Origin: Orthonyx spaldingii
Taxonomy: Eukaryota; Chordata; Aves; Passeriformes; Orthonychidae
NCBI GenBank assembly: GCA_013397795.1
Contig: VZTJ01005312.1
Location: 186,001-250,000, forward strand
Reading direction: 5' to 3'
DNA length: 64,000 nt
This document shows positions 26,501 through 38,460 of this stretch, piece by piece. Within the stretch, counting starts at the first letter, position 1, and the number at the start of each line of letters is the position of its first letter. Both the position numbers and the translations under genes were made by a program. The notes under the pieces were generated by a model. That model had not been told where the DNA came from. It saw only the letters and a list, made by a program, of their open reading frames with translations, and made no database searches.

Positions 26501-29500
26501 TCATAACAGAAAGATCAGAGAAACAATAATAATTATAGGAATCCATATGGATGTTCAGGACTTCCTGGACCAAGGTACGGCAAGTGAGCCACAGAGATGT
26601 TTTGCAGTGAGTCTGAGAATTCCAGACTGTCTCAGACCTGCAGCACTTTTGCAGACTAACTTTGATGCACACATGTAGTGGGTCAGAGACAGCCAGGAGA
26701 CTTTAAACTCAGGGAACATGATCCAAACAAATGATCTGTGCATCACAATGCTCAAACACAGAAGGTGCAGCAATCCAGTGGCTCCCACAGAATTACAGTT
26801 CTCACCAAATTGTATGGTGAGACACCAAATTCTTCTTTCAATTTTCCTGTGAAAAAGTGTCCCCAGAAACTCATATGCCTGGTGTTCTAAGGAAGCCTGC
26901 AGAAACCTTAAGAAGGAGCACAACTGATACAGGTAATAGAAGGGTGAAGAATGAGTGAAGAATCTTCAACTGCTGGAAATCAGTATCTCCTCACAGTTAG
27001 TGACAGCAATTATTGTGATCACAAGAGGTGATGGTGGAGTAGAAAGAGCAGCAGTAATGTCTGTATTATCTAAATACCTACAAGTAAGGCAGTGACACGC
27101 ATCTAAAAGATCAGAGAAAAGAGAGAGCAGAAAGAGGAATTAAAAAGGAGAATGCTGGACTATCACAGTATTTCCCAGTTGTATGCAATTCCACCTGGCT
27201 TATAAGACCTATTCCTCGTCAAATTCAACGTTATTGATTTTTTGCAAATAAATCACTGCCTGGGTCCAATTTTACAAACAACCATGCCAAGTGTAATGCA
27301 ATTGATGAATTCTCAGAAGGTGCAAAACCAAAGTAGACGGCTCTACCACAGCCCTGTTCTTTACTTTAAAGGCCAGTAGGATGAGGATGGATAAGGTCAA
27401 ACTATGTTGCCATTTCCAGTAACCTGGAAATACATTCTGGCTCAAAGTTAAAGAGCTCTAATTTGCAATGGTGTACAGTTAGGGGGGGAAAAAAGGGCAA
27501 AAGAGAGAGGAAATGTTCCAGGAGCCACTTATGCCTTTTACTCACCAGTTATCCCATTTCTTGTCTGGCACAGTTAACTGTTTGGTCTGGTGAGAAATTA
27601 GTGTTTGCATTACCCCTTTAAAGATGTGGTGTGAAAGCACTTTATGAGCCATGTGTATTAGTGTTCATATTTGTGTGAGTCTGTTGAGTTTTAATCAATC
27701 AGCCTTGTTTCAGTAGACTTTAATTTTGCTCTCATTAAGTATGTGTGAGTTTTGTGTGTGTGCAGGCGCATATATTTATCCCTGTCAGCATTCAGAAAAT
27801 TACATGCCCCTAGTTAACATATTGTACAGTACTACAAACTCTCATGAATATCACTTATCACAAAGGATAAGTTCATCAAATGGAATGGAATGGAAACTTT
27901 TCTCATTTTCAAACAAATTGCCTCTGTTAAACACACAGATATTTACCATGTTTTTGTATTATGCTTGTGAAGCATAACTGTTCCTCTTACCAATTCTCCT
28001 GTATTTCCAGAGAGAATCCCTGAAAAAACCACTGTCCAGAATTTTAGGCATTAAAAGCTCTCTGAAACATATTAGAGCTGCAAAAGTCTAACATTTTTCA
28101 CAATGTCCTCATGCAATGACTTTCTCCAGTGGATGACAGCAGTCAGTGTGAAGGTTTTAGGTAAGCACATAATCTCAGCAAAAATATGAAGGGCAATAAA
28201 GCAAATGCTAAGTAAGATTTCAAGTTTTTATCCTGATCAAATTGAAATTGCCCCTTTCTCATGTCCTAACCCACTAAAACTTACATAACTCATTTCACTA
28301 AAAAGCACTAAAAGCTCCAGCAATTCTTCTGTCCTTTTCTTTCTTCCATACCACTTGTAACCTTTAGTCCTTTCTTTCTTACTTTGGGCTACAAGGGTAT
28401 AAAACCTGTAATTAACAACTTCTTTATTGCCTCTGCAATAGTAATTGCCATGTATAGCCTTGAGGTACTAAGAATAAAAAATAATTTTCCTCCCCCTGCC
28501 CCTTGTATTTAACTAGCTCTCCACAGTTATTATTAGGATCTTGCCAAAACTTCACCTTTCGCAAGAACCTTGTGATAAAAGTGCAATCCCCACACAGTGA
28601 CCTCTGCATGCAGCAATCAATACTTATGCTGTAATATTTCCCCTCCTTGCTGTTTCAGAGCAGCCTTTTAAAAAAAAACAGACTGGGAAGAGATTAGATT
28701 ATCAATTATCATGAAACTGTCTGCAACTTCAAAGGGCTGCAGAGCAAGGGAAACCATAGTTTATCAGGACTGTAAGCGTCCTGCAATTATCTCTCATGTC
28801 ACCCAGATGTAGAGCAGTAGTTGGGGGAATAACTTGGGCCTGTGATGAGAGACTGGGTTGGTGGAAAAATATAAAAGCAGCATTTTCTTTGGAACATGAA
28901 TCATTGGTTTTGGGTCAGATATTGACAATAAGTAGGATCTTGAATGTGTTAACTACGAACAGCTCGATCCAATATACTCATGTATCTATGCAGCGTGAGC
29001 ATTTTATCGATAAGCAGACATGGGACACTTTCTTTTTCCCTGAAACTCCAATTTTTACGTAGGTCAACAGATTGTTAATAGTGTGTCAAAGAATGATGCA
29101 TTGATAGTCAGTAAAACTGCAAGATGTTTGTTCTCAGTCATTCCCACAAGTATTAAGCCTATGGGTTTGCACAGGAAAACAGCTTCGCAAGTCAAGTAAA
29201 ACACAGAAGTTTGGAAGCAAAACTCCAGCTACTGACATCACTTCCTGACACAATATGGCATTTTTGTTTGGTCTTGCTTTCCAGTGGGATTCGTGAGGCT
29301 CCAGTTTGACCTGTGATATCTTAAGCCCAGGAACAATGGAAAATTAATGTAATGTTTATTAATACATAGAAAAACCCTCTGGCTATGCAGAGCACCAAAT
29401 CAAAACAATTAAAGTAGCATGTAGTCACAAGTCTGGTTAATGTGCAACTTTCTGTGTCAGGATATGATATACTGAATGAAAATAAGTTCATAAAGGAATT

Positions 29501-31190
29501 TTACTTAGTTATGTTCCAACTGGCTACCCCTTTATTCCACACAATACTTAAGCCAAATGTTTACCCTTGACCATGACCACACAAGGACAAAAAAAGTATG
29601 ATTAACAAAGCTGGACAACGTTACTAAGCATAAACAGGACTGCTCCTTTAATATGTGTAACAAAGATGAGGAAGTGCAATACTAATATGTTTAACTTATA
29701 CAACATGCAAGGATCTCAGTGCACTCCAGAGCAAAGGAGATAAGAACATGAAGTTTATATATAATAGGCCTTACCCTATCACAGACATATGGTAACAGGT
29801 GCTACCTTCAAAAATGAGCACAGGTGAAGAAAAACAGAAGAGATATCCAACTGGCTTGACATGATAGAACAGTGAGTAATGTTAGAAGCACTATGCTCTT
29901 GCTTCCCTTTTGTTTCTTCCCAATTGTTTCTCTATGATACAGCATTGGATTATTTGTTGTTGTTGACATTTCTTCAGGATTACTTATCACCCAAGAGACT
30001 GGATAATGCCTGAGCTTAAACCAAACATCAGTCTATGGTTTCCTCATGCTATTAGACAAGAAAACCATAATGGTGGAAAGACCTAAACTTTGGCAGAGCC
30101 AGGAAGATTAAGACATTATAAACTGTGTGCTAAGTGGAATATCTGGACCCCTTTGACCTTTTTATTTCTTGTTAAGAGGCAGGCCATGTACCAAAGATAG
30201 TGACATTTTACGTTTTAAAAAAGAAGTTCTTGGGAGTACATCTGACAAAGAACTAGAATTTAGTTCCTCTCACAAGAAACTAGGATGTAAAAGTAAAACC
30301 ACTCACAATGTATGTGTTATTTCTATCTCCAAGTGGCCATTAACCAGGCAATGTAGATTCCTGATGGCCCTCTGAGGACCTGCTGGGCATAAAGCACTAT
30401 ATTTCAAATAAATAGTAAATACAGAGACTATGCCCCACTGCTTCCTAGGGTATATGGTATCTATCCCATTACAGGTCTCTGATGGCCTGTTGGAATACTA
30501 AGAGGTCAAAGGGTTGAAAAATGGGTGAAAAAAGGGAATCAAATTAATTTTTTTTTGTGGACAATTTCATGGTTCATCTTTCCACAGCTGTCATTTTGCC
30601 ACCTGCTGGTTTTTAACCTACTTCTCTCCAAATAAAGTGGCTGTAGCTGAAACCTAATCCACTGATTCCTCATACCATTACAGGGATAAATCTAAACCTT
30701 GTATATGCTGAAAGTCTACTCTCCTGAGTTGGTCTACATTTGGCCTTGTCTAAAAATATCAGTGGCAAGGAAGGATATCCCAACTTTGACTACTGAATGG
30801 TAAGGACCTTGAAAGATTGCAGAATAATATTTGGTGCGAGCTATTGTGAATACGATTGGACTTCTTGTGTTGTTCATTTTTCTTTAGACCTCATGTGTTC
30901 ATGTGCAGGGTAGGGTGCTTCTATGAAAAAAAAGCTTTTCCTCCTGTTTGGAAATGTGTTTTGCCCCCATTTGACACTGATACAACCTGAAATTTATTTC
31001 CTTTGCTGGTAGCTGAAAAAGAAAACATTTTCAAACATACGCTGCATTTAGAGTCAATATGTAGAGAACTATTTTTCCTTAGTCAGAGATAACTTTAACT
31101 TATTTACATATACACTATTTTTTATGCCAAAAAAAAGCTTAAGAAATACTAAAATTTTAAAAATGAGATTCCTAAAAATTTAGGACATTG

Positions 31191-31275
31191 TATCTAATTT
31201 TCAATGATGTCATTGTGTCTATGTATCTAATTTTCAATGATGTCATTGTGTCTATGTATCTAATTTCAATGGTGA
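31191..31275 (+). repeat. 33-bp tandem repeat, about 2.5 copies
   Basis: Two identical 33-bp units start at 31191 and 31224 (each begins TATCTAATTTTCAATG and ends GTGTCTATG). A partial, slightly diverged third unit starts at 31257. This is a minisatellite-like local duplication with no coding content. Confidence 0.9.
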
Positions 31276-31793
31276 CAGATGAAACAGTTTCCTGGGGGGA
31301 AAAAAAAAGTGCAGTTAATCAGTTTAACCCATTTAGGAATTAACTTCAGCATCTTATTGTCAGATTTAACTCTGGAGATTGTCAATATTCTTTTGGCAGT
31401 GTTAACAGCAGATATACAACTATTTCATGTGCATTTCAGATGAGAAAGATGGAAGATATCTCTTTATAAAATATGGTATATCATACCTGTTGTAGAAATG
31501 TAGGTTTGCCTTAACTGGGTCAGGCTTCCTTTTTCTACAAGTTTTCTGAAGGAATATCCTTTCTAGTGGAAACACACATGTGTTCTTGTGTTGGGATTGC
31601 TCAGCCCACCCCGGAACGTTGGTGGGATAACTCAGCTGTGTGAGACCACCCCCTGGAAAACGAAGTGGTTTCTCCCTGTGTAACCTTACCCGGATGTGTT
31701 AATTGCAACCTGTCCCCCTACCTTATCATTTGCTCTCTCTGTATCCCCCCGCCTCCCTCTCCTCCCCTGTGCCCATTGTCCCCTGGCCAGACC

Positions 31794-31802
31794 CTATAAA
31801 AA
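31794..31802 (+). promoter_or_regulatory. TATA box of the 31.6-kb LTR
   Basis: CTATAAAAA stands in a GC-rich context about 205 bases into the LTR. It is the clearest core-promoter motif in the window, and transcription would be expected to start near 31825. Confidence 0.7.
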
Positions 31803-31850
31803 GGGTCTCCCAAGGCCATTCGGCCTCTTTCGCCACTGGACCCCTTCAGG

Positions 31851-31856
31851 AATAAA
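31851..31856 (+). promoter_or_regulatory. Poly(A) signal of the 31.6-kb LTR
   Basis: AATAAA is followed by GTGCTCTGG. It sits just downstream of the TATA box, as in short R regions, and would define the end of a proviral transcript. Confidence 0.7.
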
Positions 31857-32089
31857 GTGCTCTGGAACTCCATGTGACTGAGCCCTCTGATTCACCCTGG
31901 TAACGCTATAGCCATCTACCTGGGGCAGGTGGATACTCGCCAGAACACCGGCTGGGGTAGAGGACAGAATTATCTGCACCAGTACCCGGCAGTACTGGCC
32001 AGTGGGGTCTTTCGGAATCTCCAAGACCCTCCTGGTGAACGCAGAAGTTCCACCCACCCCACACCCCCCCAGGGACAACAATATTCTTG

Positions 32090-34446
32090 TAATAAAATTA
32101 AATGTTATTTCATGCCTTCAGCATTTCAGGCAGTCAAGGGAATGAGTGCTCTCCTTTGTCATTTACAATTGACCATTTCGCATGTACTTTTCTCCCTAAT
32201 TTTTTCCTGAGAAAGCAGTTAAAGAGGGTGGAAGAACACTGTGTAATCTCTGTACAAGTCTTGCCTATGCTCTGAGCTGGACAGAGCCTCCACAACCACC
32301 TAATTAGTCTTTAAATGGGTGTCAAGACTGCACTTCTGGGGCAAATCTTGCAGTCAGTGCCACATACCTGTCTCTAAGTGTGACGCAGTCTCAGAGACAT
32401 AAACTGGACTCTTCTGGGGTGAAACTACCAGAAGCTGCACTTCCACCTCTAGGGCACATCAGAGTTATTCTGAAAGAAGCCTCCCCAGGTGCTCAGCACC
32501 TGCTGTTTCCTCCATTCACCCACTCTGGACTGCACTACTTGCCATCATAGAAATTGTCATCTTCTTTTCCCAGCTTCCTAACACACTGGGTGCAGGAGCA
32601 AGCACCAGTCTGGGCAGTGTTGCATAGCTTGTGCTGCACATGCTCCTCCAAGCATAGGGACAATTAAATAAAACATTTGACATAAACAACATCCCTGTGT
32701 AACAAGGACACCCTGATAACCAACTCTTATTTATGTAACTGGAGGGTTATGTAAGTCAGCAGGCTTTGGGGGTAAAAACCATTTGTTTGTCAAGCCTCTG
32801 TCTAGTGTCTGGCTCAGGGAGGCCCTGATCTATGACCTAACCTCTAGGCACAACCAAAACATAATTTTGCCAGAATTTGCCTGGACACCGGGCAAACAGA
32901 AGAGAAAGAGAGCTCCTGCTCTGCAGAATTTACTTCTCCTGGTAATAAGGGACTGGTCTTTCATATACAAATAGAAAACTTAGATTTGTTTAGATATCGG
33001 GAAACAAATTGAGTATCTACATCCACACATCCCCCCCCACTAAACTATTGCATGATCTGAACTCCTGGCAATGAAATTATCATTTAGCTAGAAGTTCACT
33101 GAATTCAAAAAGCCAAGACATAAACAAGAAAACGCATTCAAAATTTTCAACAAACTACAGCATAAGCTTTAAAATATAAGTAAATTGGGGCCAGCTGGTA
33201 GAAGCAGGCACCACTTCATTAAAGAGGAGGTAGATATTCCAGTTTACACCTGATGAAGAACATACTTTTAAAGTATCTGCCTTGGTACCTTCCTTGTCTG
33301 TCGCATGCAGCCATCCCAGTGGGCTCGTGCAAATGCAAGGTTTGTGTATTCAGCACAAACATCAATGTGCTCTTTGCCAGTTGTAACCCTATATACAGGT
33401 GTATGATAGTCTTGCTGCCACAGATGTCTGATCATTCACACTAAGAAACCCTTAATTTTTTGCCCTTGAGAAAATTTCCTGGCTGAGCTGGCTCAAGCTT
33501 CTTCTGAACCTCTAAACTATACAAGAAAAAATTCAGCGTCAAGTTGGTGCTACGTTTCTCATCTGCTTATGTGAGTCATCCCACTTGTCATCTGAAGAAA
33601 GAAAACAGAGACTGAATTTTGAAAAAATCAAAATAAACATACAAACAAAAAGACATTGGAGGCCCCAGTGCAGCACCTGCAGAAGTGAACCCTGCCCTTG
33701 TCTGACGCTCGTTTCAGGAGTGTTGTTCATGTTAGTGTCTCAGACCTCCTCAGGGAGGTAGGGATATGCCTTTGTCCTGGCTTCCATGAATGGACCTAAG
33801 CACGAACAGCCCAGCAATGGGATATGGAAAGGATCTAGCCCAACTTCTGCTGGTCTGAGTCAGAGTTCAGCAATCAGCTATTTATGGAAGTATGGTTCAA
33901 TGAGAATTGTTGGTGACCTCAGCCAGAAGGTCAATTTTTAGGTTTCCGGTATGCAATGCAAATAAGAGTTCGTACTAGAAGAGCTGTGAAACTTTGTTTC
34001 CTTTTCAAGTATTCATTTAGTCATAAGCACTTATGTAAAGTCACAGCCCTTTGCATACATTAGTATAAAGTTCTATACATTACAAAATGTAACAATAAAC
34101 ATCATAATTCCTGTGGGATTAAGCACAGTGAGCACAGAGCAATAAGGGAATAATGTTTATGAGCAGGAAATGCTAGCTCGTAGCACATTGATATATTTAC
34201 ACCTGTTCACTCAAATGTCACATTTACATATATCTATTTTTTAATTACATGTGGGCACTGTAGTACTCAGACTTGTTTACATTGAGTGAATCCAGAGTTC
34301 TCACAGCTGGTTTTAAATATAAATGCAAGAATAAATCAAATAAATACAGTATGCATGTGTAACTGGGAAGGTGAGATTATAAAATTCTTAATAATACATA
34401 GCTCCCAAAAATTCCCTTTTTTTTTTTTTTAATGTGTCTCAAAATA
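32090..34446. other. Unique DNA, no feature recognised
   Basis: About 2.4 kb of mixed composition. A stretch at roughly 32240-32560 is somewhat richer in G and C, but I see no repeat family, exon or RNA in it. Open frames are at most about 63 codons. Confidence 0.5.
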
Positions 34447-34512
34447 CAGTGACTCATAGTATATCCTGAGTTGGGAGAGACCCACAAGGCTCATCCAAGT
34501 CCAGTTGTATTG
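34447..34512 (-). mobile_element. CR1 3'-tail fragment
   Basis: The sequence 'atatcctgagttgggagaga' followed by 'cccacaagg' and 'tcatccaagtcc' matches the inverted 3' end of a common avian CR1 subfamily (normally '...ATCCTGAGTTGGAAGGGACCCACAAGG'). The terminal octamers have decayed to ACTCATAGT. Only about 65 bases can be assigned, so this is a very short, old insertion on the minus strand. Confidence 0.7.
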
Positions 34513-36149
34513 AGTTGTAGACCAAGCCCTTGTTACTGAGCCTTGCTTCCATAGATATCCCTTGAAAAATGTCCATTGACATCAGTAGTTCCAGGAGATC
34601 ATATACAAAAACCCAGACTTTGTGCCATGCTGTCCTCTGGCTTCCACTTCATGAAAAATCCAATGCTGAACAGAAATGCTGCATTTCTGTTCAGAGCTGA
34701 CATAAGGACACATAAGAGAAAAAGAAACATGGAAACAGAAAGCAGACCCTTTAGCTACAAGAAGAGATTATACATGTGGTTTACTGTATCTGCTTGTCAA
34801 GTGCCCTTATCAAGGGTATTTATATTTCTATGTGGATTTTGCTCATTACATTTTAAGTTGCATGGGACAGGAGATTTTTGTTCGGACAGGTGAGAGATGA
34901 AATAGTGATGGAAATTTTAACTAAACTACCAAAAAATAAGTTGAATGACAACTTCACTGTTCCAGATAGATTCTACTGTGATGTATTAGAAGATAAAATC
35001 TACCTGAACTGTCTTCCCCATTCAGCTTCCCACATGCTGCTTCTGCAAGAAAAGCCAGAATGCATTTGTGATGGTGCATGACATTTGTTGCTAGCATTAT
35101 AAGAACTGCATTCAGAGTAGCAATCTGGTTTTTTTTAAAAGCCTCTGCTGCTAATCTTTATTTAAAATAGTAATGATTCCTATGCATCTTTAAAATTTGA
35201 AGCCCAACTTGTTAGTTTAAAGGAAATACTGAAGCCTGTGTAAGGGTTATTTTAATTCCAGACCATGTTGGTGTGAACATTATCAATTGATCTAGGATTT
35301 AAGTGACCTGTCTGGAATGCTTGACAAACAAATTTTTCTCATGAATTATACATATTACTGAAAACCATACTTAATGGGAGACTGGGAAGAGGGCAGGTAT
35401 TTCCATCACCTAGGGGTGAAAGCCTTGCAAATTAACAACAAGACGGTTCATTGAAGCAGGTAATGGATTAGTCTGTGAAAACAAGAAATCTTTGTGGGAA
35501 TGACTGTGATTATTCATATAGTCTGTTTGCTAATTATTGCTAGTATGAACATTATTTTAACTGCTTTTAAGAACCTTGGAAATGATGTGGCTTGTCAACA
35601 GTGTTGTGAAACACTGCAATATAGGAGAGTTATAAGCAGTAAGCACTCATTCATGGGAAAACTTTGCATTTGATCATGGAATCAAAATACACAGACCATA
35701 TTTATTCTTACATAATGAATATGTGTCTGCCTTGCAAGAGGCAAGAATAATAGATAAAAAGGATTTTTTTTAAATGGGAGGTATGTTATGTCAGCACTGA
35801 GTAGTGATGATAGAGCTGTAAAGCCACCCAGCTAACATGAGGCAGAGCACACCATGATCTGGAAAAGGCTAATCCTGCAATGCTCATTCTTGCATTCAAA
35901 TTCCATGACTCGTCTAGACATGTCTAAACATACGTGTGGTTAGAGAAGCTAGTGTCATTTGAAGAAAAGCTATGTCTTCCTAAGAGCTCAATATATATAT
36001 TTTTTTTTTTTTATAAAAGCATTTTTCCATTAAAGTGATTTCCTTCTTTTCCTTTGCACTTCTTAACAACCGGACTTCAGTGATAACTTTGGTGTGTGCA
36101 TTTTGTAAGGTTCTGGTCTGTCCAGTTTTTTCACTGCTCCTTTGAGAAG
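34513..36149. other. Unique AT-rich DNA containing a perfect palindrome
   Basis: No gene or transposon is recognised. It includes the 29-bp palindrome at 34666-34694, an open frame of 105 codons at 34576-34893 without any known motif, and a TA-rich/poly(T) run just before 36013. Confidence 0.5.
34666..34694. repeat. 29-bp near-perfect palindrome
   Basis: A left arm CTGAACAGAAATGC and a right arm GCATTTCTGTTCAG are exact reverse complements of 14 bp, separated by a single T. Pairing stops abruptly on both sides, so it is not the core of a longer foldback. It may have arisen by template switching or be a chance palindrome; no transposon end motifs surround it. Confidence 0.95.
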
Positions 36150-36155
36150 CTCCAT
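36150..36155 (+). repeat. Left target-site duplication CTCCAT
   Basis: CTCCAT is repeated exactly at 36875-36880 on the other side of the LTR. The 6-bp length is that expected for an ERVK or alpha/betaretrovirus-type integrase. Confidence 0.9.
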
Positions 36156-36156
36156 T

Positions 36157-36270
36157 GTGGCGGTCACCCAGCCCATGGCGTTCGAGACTGCGGCTCAACC
36201 TGCCTTCTCGGTGGAGACCAACGATCAGGTGGACTGGGTGGATGATACCTCTTGGGACAGTGAGTCCTGA
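36157..36270 (+). other. Open frame at U3 start, copy A (relic gene 3' end?)
   Basis: Beginning one base inside the LTR, 37 codons run to a TGA at 36268. The peptide contains VAVTQ at the start, PAFS at residues 15-18, Trp 27 and SES at 35-37. The same landmarks at the same spacing occur in the two sister LTRs. If it was once coding, it would be the end of a gene that entered the 3' LTR from the viral interior. There is no start codon of its own. Confidence 0.4.
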
Positions 36271-36620
36271 GAGGTAGGCAGGTTGGGGCAGTTTCCCGCC
36301 ATGAGTTCCTATCCATCAAGGCACCGTCTCCCCTCCCCTTTCCCCTCACAGATGATTTAAATATTCATATAGTTGATTTAATATTCATATGTTACTAGAA
36401 TGTTCTGTGGTTCTGATCTCCCCATTGGTTTATTCAAATATGTCCCTCCTTCGTGTTCTGTTTATCGGTTGCTGTCATCTCCCTTCATGTACCCCATTTG
36501 TCCATTCCCTTCCTCCTCCCCCTTTTCCCTTCCCTTAAAACCCCTTGCAACGGCCATTTCGGGGCTCGTTTTGTGGCCCCCGTCCTTGCAGTGAGTTCTC
36601 CTGCCCCCTCCAGGGCAGGG

Positions 36621-36626
36621 AATAAA
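36621..36626 (+). promoter_or_regulatory. LTR poly(A) signal AATAAA, copy A
   Basis: A canonical hexamer about 85 bases after the 'cttaaaacccc' promoter-like block, consistent with the R region of the LTR. Confidence 0.6.
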
Positions 36627-36880
36627 CTCGGGGATTTGCACCACAAACGAGTCCTCCTTAATTCCTTCGTCACCTCTGCGTCGCATTCGGGCCATCAGCT
36701 GCTGTCAGCCCCAGCCTGGGCTTTGGAACTAACCACCTGCCTCCGAGCTGTCCCGTGAGGGCTAAAGGCACTGCCCTACCGCCGCACACGCTTGTGCAGT
36801 GTGAGAGCCGCTGTCCGGGCACTCGAGGACACTGTCGCCCATTGACCAGCCGGGCGGTCAAGCGGCGAGCAACACTCCAT

Positions 36881-38286
36881 CTGTGCTCCGTTTCCCATTT
36901 CATCTACTACTTTCAGGTATTTCAGGAGATTTTAAGTTTCAGTATCATTCATTACATCATCTACTGCCAGTATCACTTGCCTTTTGAAAGGACACTAGAT
37001 AACTAAGATTAAAATTATGCATCACTACAGTGTCTCCAACTTTTAGCAGAACTTCAGTCTCAAATGTTTTATTTTCCTCGAATTAACATTTCAAAGCCAG
37101 AATGACCTATCTAAAGCCTTCTCTAGCCTTCTACATAGTACAGGCCTTCAGATTTCACTCATTTTCCATTTAAGTTCTATATCTTTCAGTATGCCTCCTG
37201 CATGTGACTTTAAAGCCATGCACAGCGAGATTCATATGATATGTTTACCTGTGAATTAGTCCTGAAAATTATTTATAAAAATATAATAAAAAAGTAAATA
37301 GTATCTTTCTGTCATCTTTCTGCTATCTTTAAATTTATCTTTAAATATTCCCAAAGCAGACTGCATGAACCAAGTGCTGTTTGCACATATTTATGTTCAG
37401 GAAGTTTGGATGACTTAACCAGCAGCAGAGGTCCATGCAGAAGACGCCTGAAGTCAAAAAACAGGGCTCACACTCTGTTGTGATTTAAGGCCTTCAAGTG
37501 AGGAAAAAACCTCAAATTCCTTTTGGGACTAAATATAGTAGCAGGCAAAAATTTGCATGCAATTTCTAATCCGAATCTGCCTAAATTTCTAATCTAAATC
37601 TGCCTCAATAGTGAGGGAAATCTTTTTCACTATTGGCATTTCTCCCCATACTCAGCTTCATTCTTACTCTGCAAAGCTGTGGATTGATTATGCCTTTAAC
37701 TGGTGCCGGAATGGTGTTTACTTCTACATGGGAAAGGCTTTTATGCATAGTCTCCTGTATATTCTCAGATTGGAGGAACATTTTTTCTTCCTGAGCCTCT
37801 GCAATCAGCCTGGACAAGTAATCAAAGGATTCACAGCACAGTTTTATTCCTTCTTCCTGTCCTTCCTAGGTATTTCATAAGCAGGTCATATTCATTTCTC
37901 TCAAGTGATAGTGATAGTAAATCAATTAAGAAGCACCTTGATACTAATTTCCTTGGTGTAATTTCAGGTTGAATCTCACAGTACCCATGGCAAAGTTGTG
38001 TTAGAGGCACTGGGGACTTACACAGAAGAAGAAATTACTTTCAGGTCAGTACCTATGACATACTCCAAGGTCATCTGGCAGCATCATTTACCTTACCCTA
38101 ATAATGGAAACACTGGTCCTTGTGGAGTAAAAGAGCCAGAGATTGGTTTTCACCAAAACTAGCCACCAGAATCAAGTTGTATGTGATATTTTGACAGATT
38201 TTTAGGGACACAGTTTAAGTAACTTTCTTTGCCAGAAGAGTAAATGATTTGAATAAGATGCTTGAATTGTGAGATAAGGAATGGAT
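36881..38286. other. Unique DNA with a small tandem repeat
   Basis: No gene recognised. A ~23-bp unit (TTTCTAATC.GAATCTGCCT-like) is tandemly repeated twice at 37561-37608 with a few differences. The remainder is AT-rich single-copy sequence. Confidence 0.5.
37561..37608 (+). repeat. 23-bp imperfect tandem duplication
   Basis: Two adjacent copies of a 23-bp unit beginning TTTCTAATC and carrying AATCTGCCT differ at about three positions. This points to an older local duplication than the perfect one at 3165. Confidence 0.75.
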
Positions 38287-38460
38287 AATCATAGAATCAC
38301 AGGATGTTTTTTGCTTTGAAATGTACTTCACATGTTGTCTGCTTCCAACCCCCCTGCCACAGGCAGGGGCACCTCCCTCTAGACCAGGTTGCTCAAAGCC
38401 CCATCCACCCTGGCCTTGAACACCTCCAGGGAGGCGATATTCACAACTTCTCTGGGCAAC
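38287..38460 (-). mobile_element. CR1 3'-end fragment
   Basis: Inverted terminal octamers (AATCATAGAATCACAGG) open the fragment. They are followed by 'tccaacccccctgccacagg', 'ctagaccaggttgctcaaag', 'ccccatcca' and 'ttgaacacctccaggga', and it ends at 'tctctgggcaac'. This order is the inverted 3' UTR/ORF2-end of avian CR1. About 175 bp remain, 5'-truncated, on the minus strand. It is one of the better-preserved CR1 pieces here. Confidence 0.93.

Larger units (their letters stand above)
20017..31582. other. Unique AT-rich DNA with simple repeats
   Basis: The largest block here without an identifiable element. It contains an (ACCAA)n tract, a 21-bp AT palindrome at 21348-21368, a 33-bp tandem repeat near 31191, and a stretch from about 26100 to 27140 in which the plus strand is conspicuously purine-rich. 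The open frames at 26280-26923 on the minus strand (about 120-130 codons) fall in that purine-rich stretch and are explained by the low stop frequency of pyrimidine-rich antisense. I see no exon, RNA gene or transposon. Confidence 0.5.
31589..32080 (+). mobile_element. Solo LTR with TATA box (~0.49 kb)
   Basis: This is a compact, GC-rich LTR in AT-rich surroundings. It starts TGTTGGG and ends CAACA, giving a short inverted terminal match. A strong TATA box (31794-31802) lies 49 bases upstream of AATAAA (31851-31856), a short-R layout typical of gamma- or epsilon-like endogenous retroviruses. TTCTTG flanks the left edge (31583-31588) and recurs at 32084-32089, separated from the CAACA by three bases. 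So either the LTR really ends CAACAATA or the match is imperfect. There is no internal viral sequence on either side, so it is a solo LTR. I do not recognise the family name. Confidence 0.8.
36156..36874 (+). mobile_element. ERVK-like solo LTR, copy A (719 bp)
   Basis: It starts TGTGGCGG and ends GAGCAACA, bounded by perfect CTCCAT duplications. It is related to the LTRs at 40604 and 57870 by the opening (GTGGCGGT-ACCCAG), 'ctgccttct', the 'agtgagtc' block, 'ttcatatgttac', inverted CCAAT (ATTGG) boxes, long C/T-rich tracts and a 'ttaaaacccc' TATA substitute. Its 3' third differs more from the other two, so it is a distinct subfamily. It is markedly CpG-rich for this window. AATAAA is at 36621-36626. 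There is no internal viral DNA, so this is a solo LTR. Its first 38 codons form an open frame discussed separately. The class assignment rests on the 6-bp duplication and the TG...CA ends. Confidence 0.88.

Noticed and set aside
26280..26923. Two overlapping minus-strand frames of 130 and 122 codons
   Set aside because: They fall in a purine-rich stretch whose complement has few stop codons; no motif or splice-flanked exon structure is visible.
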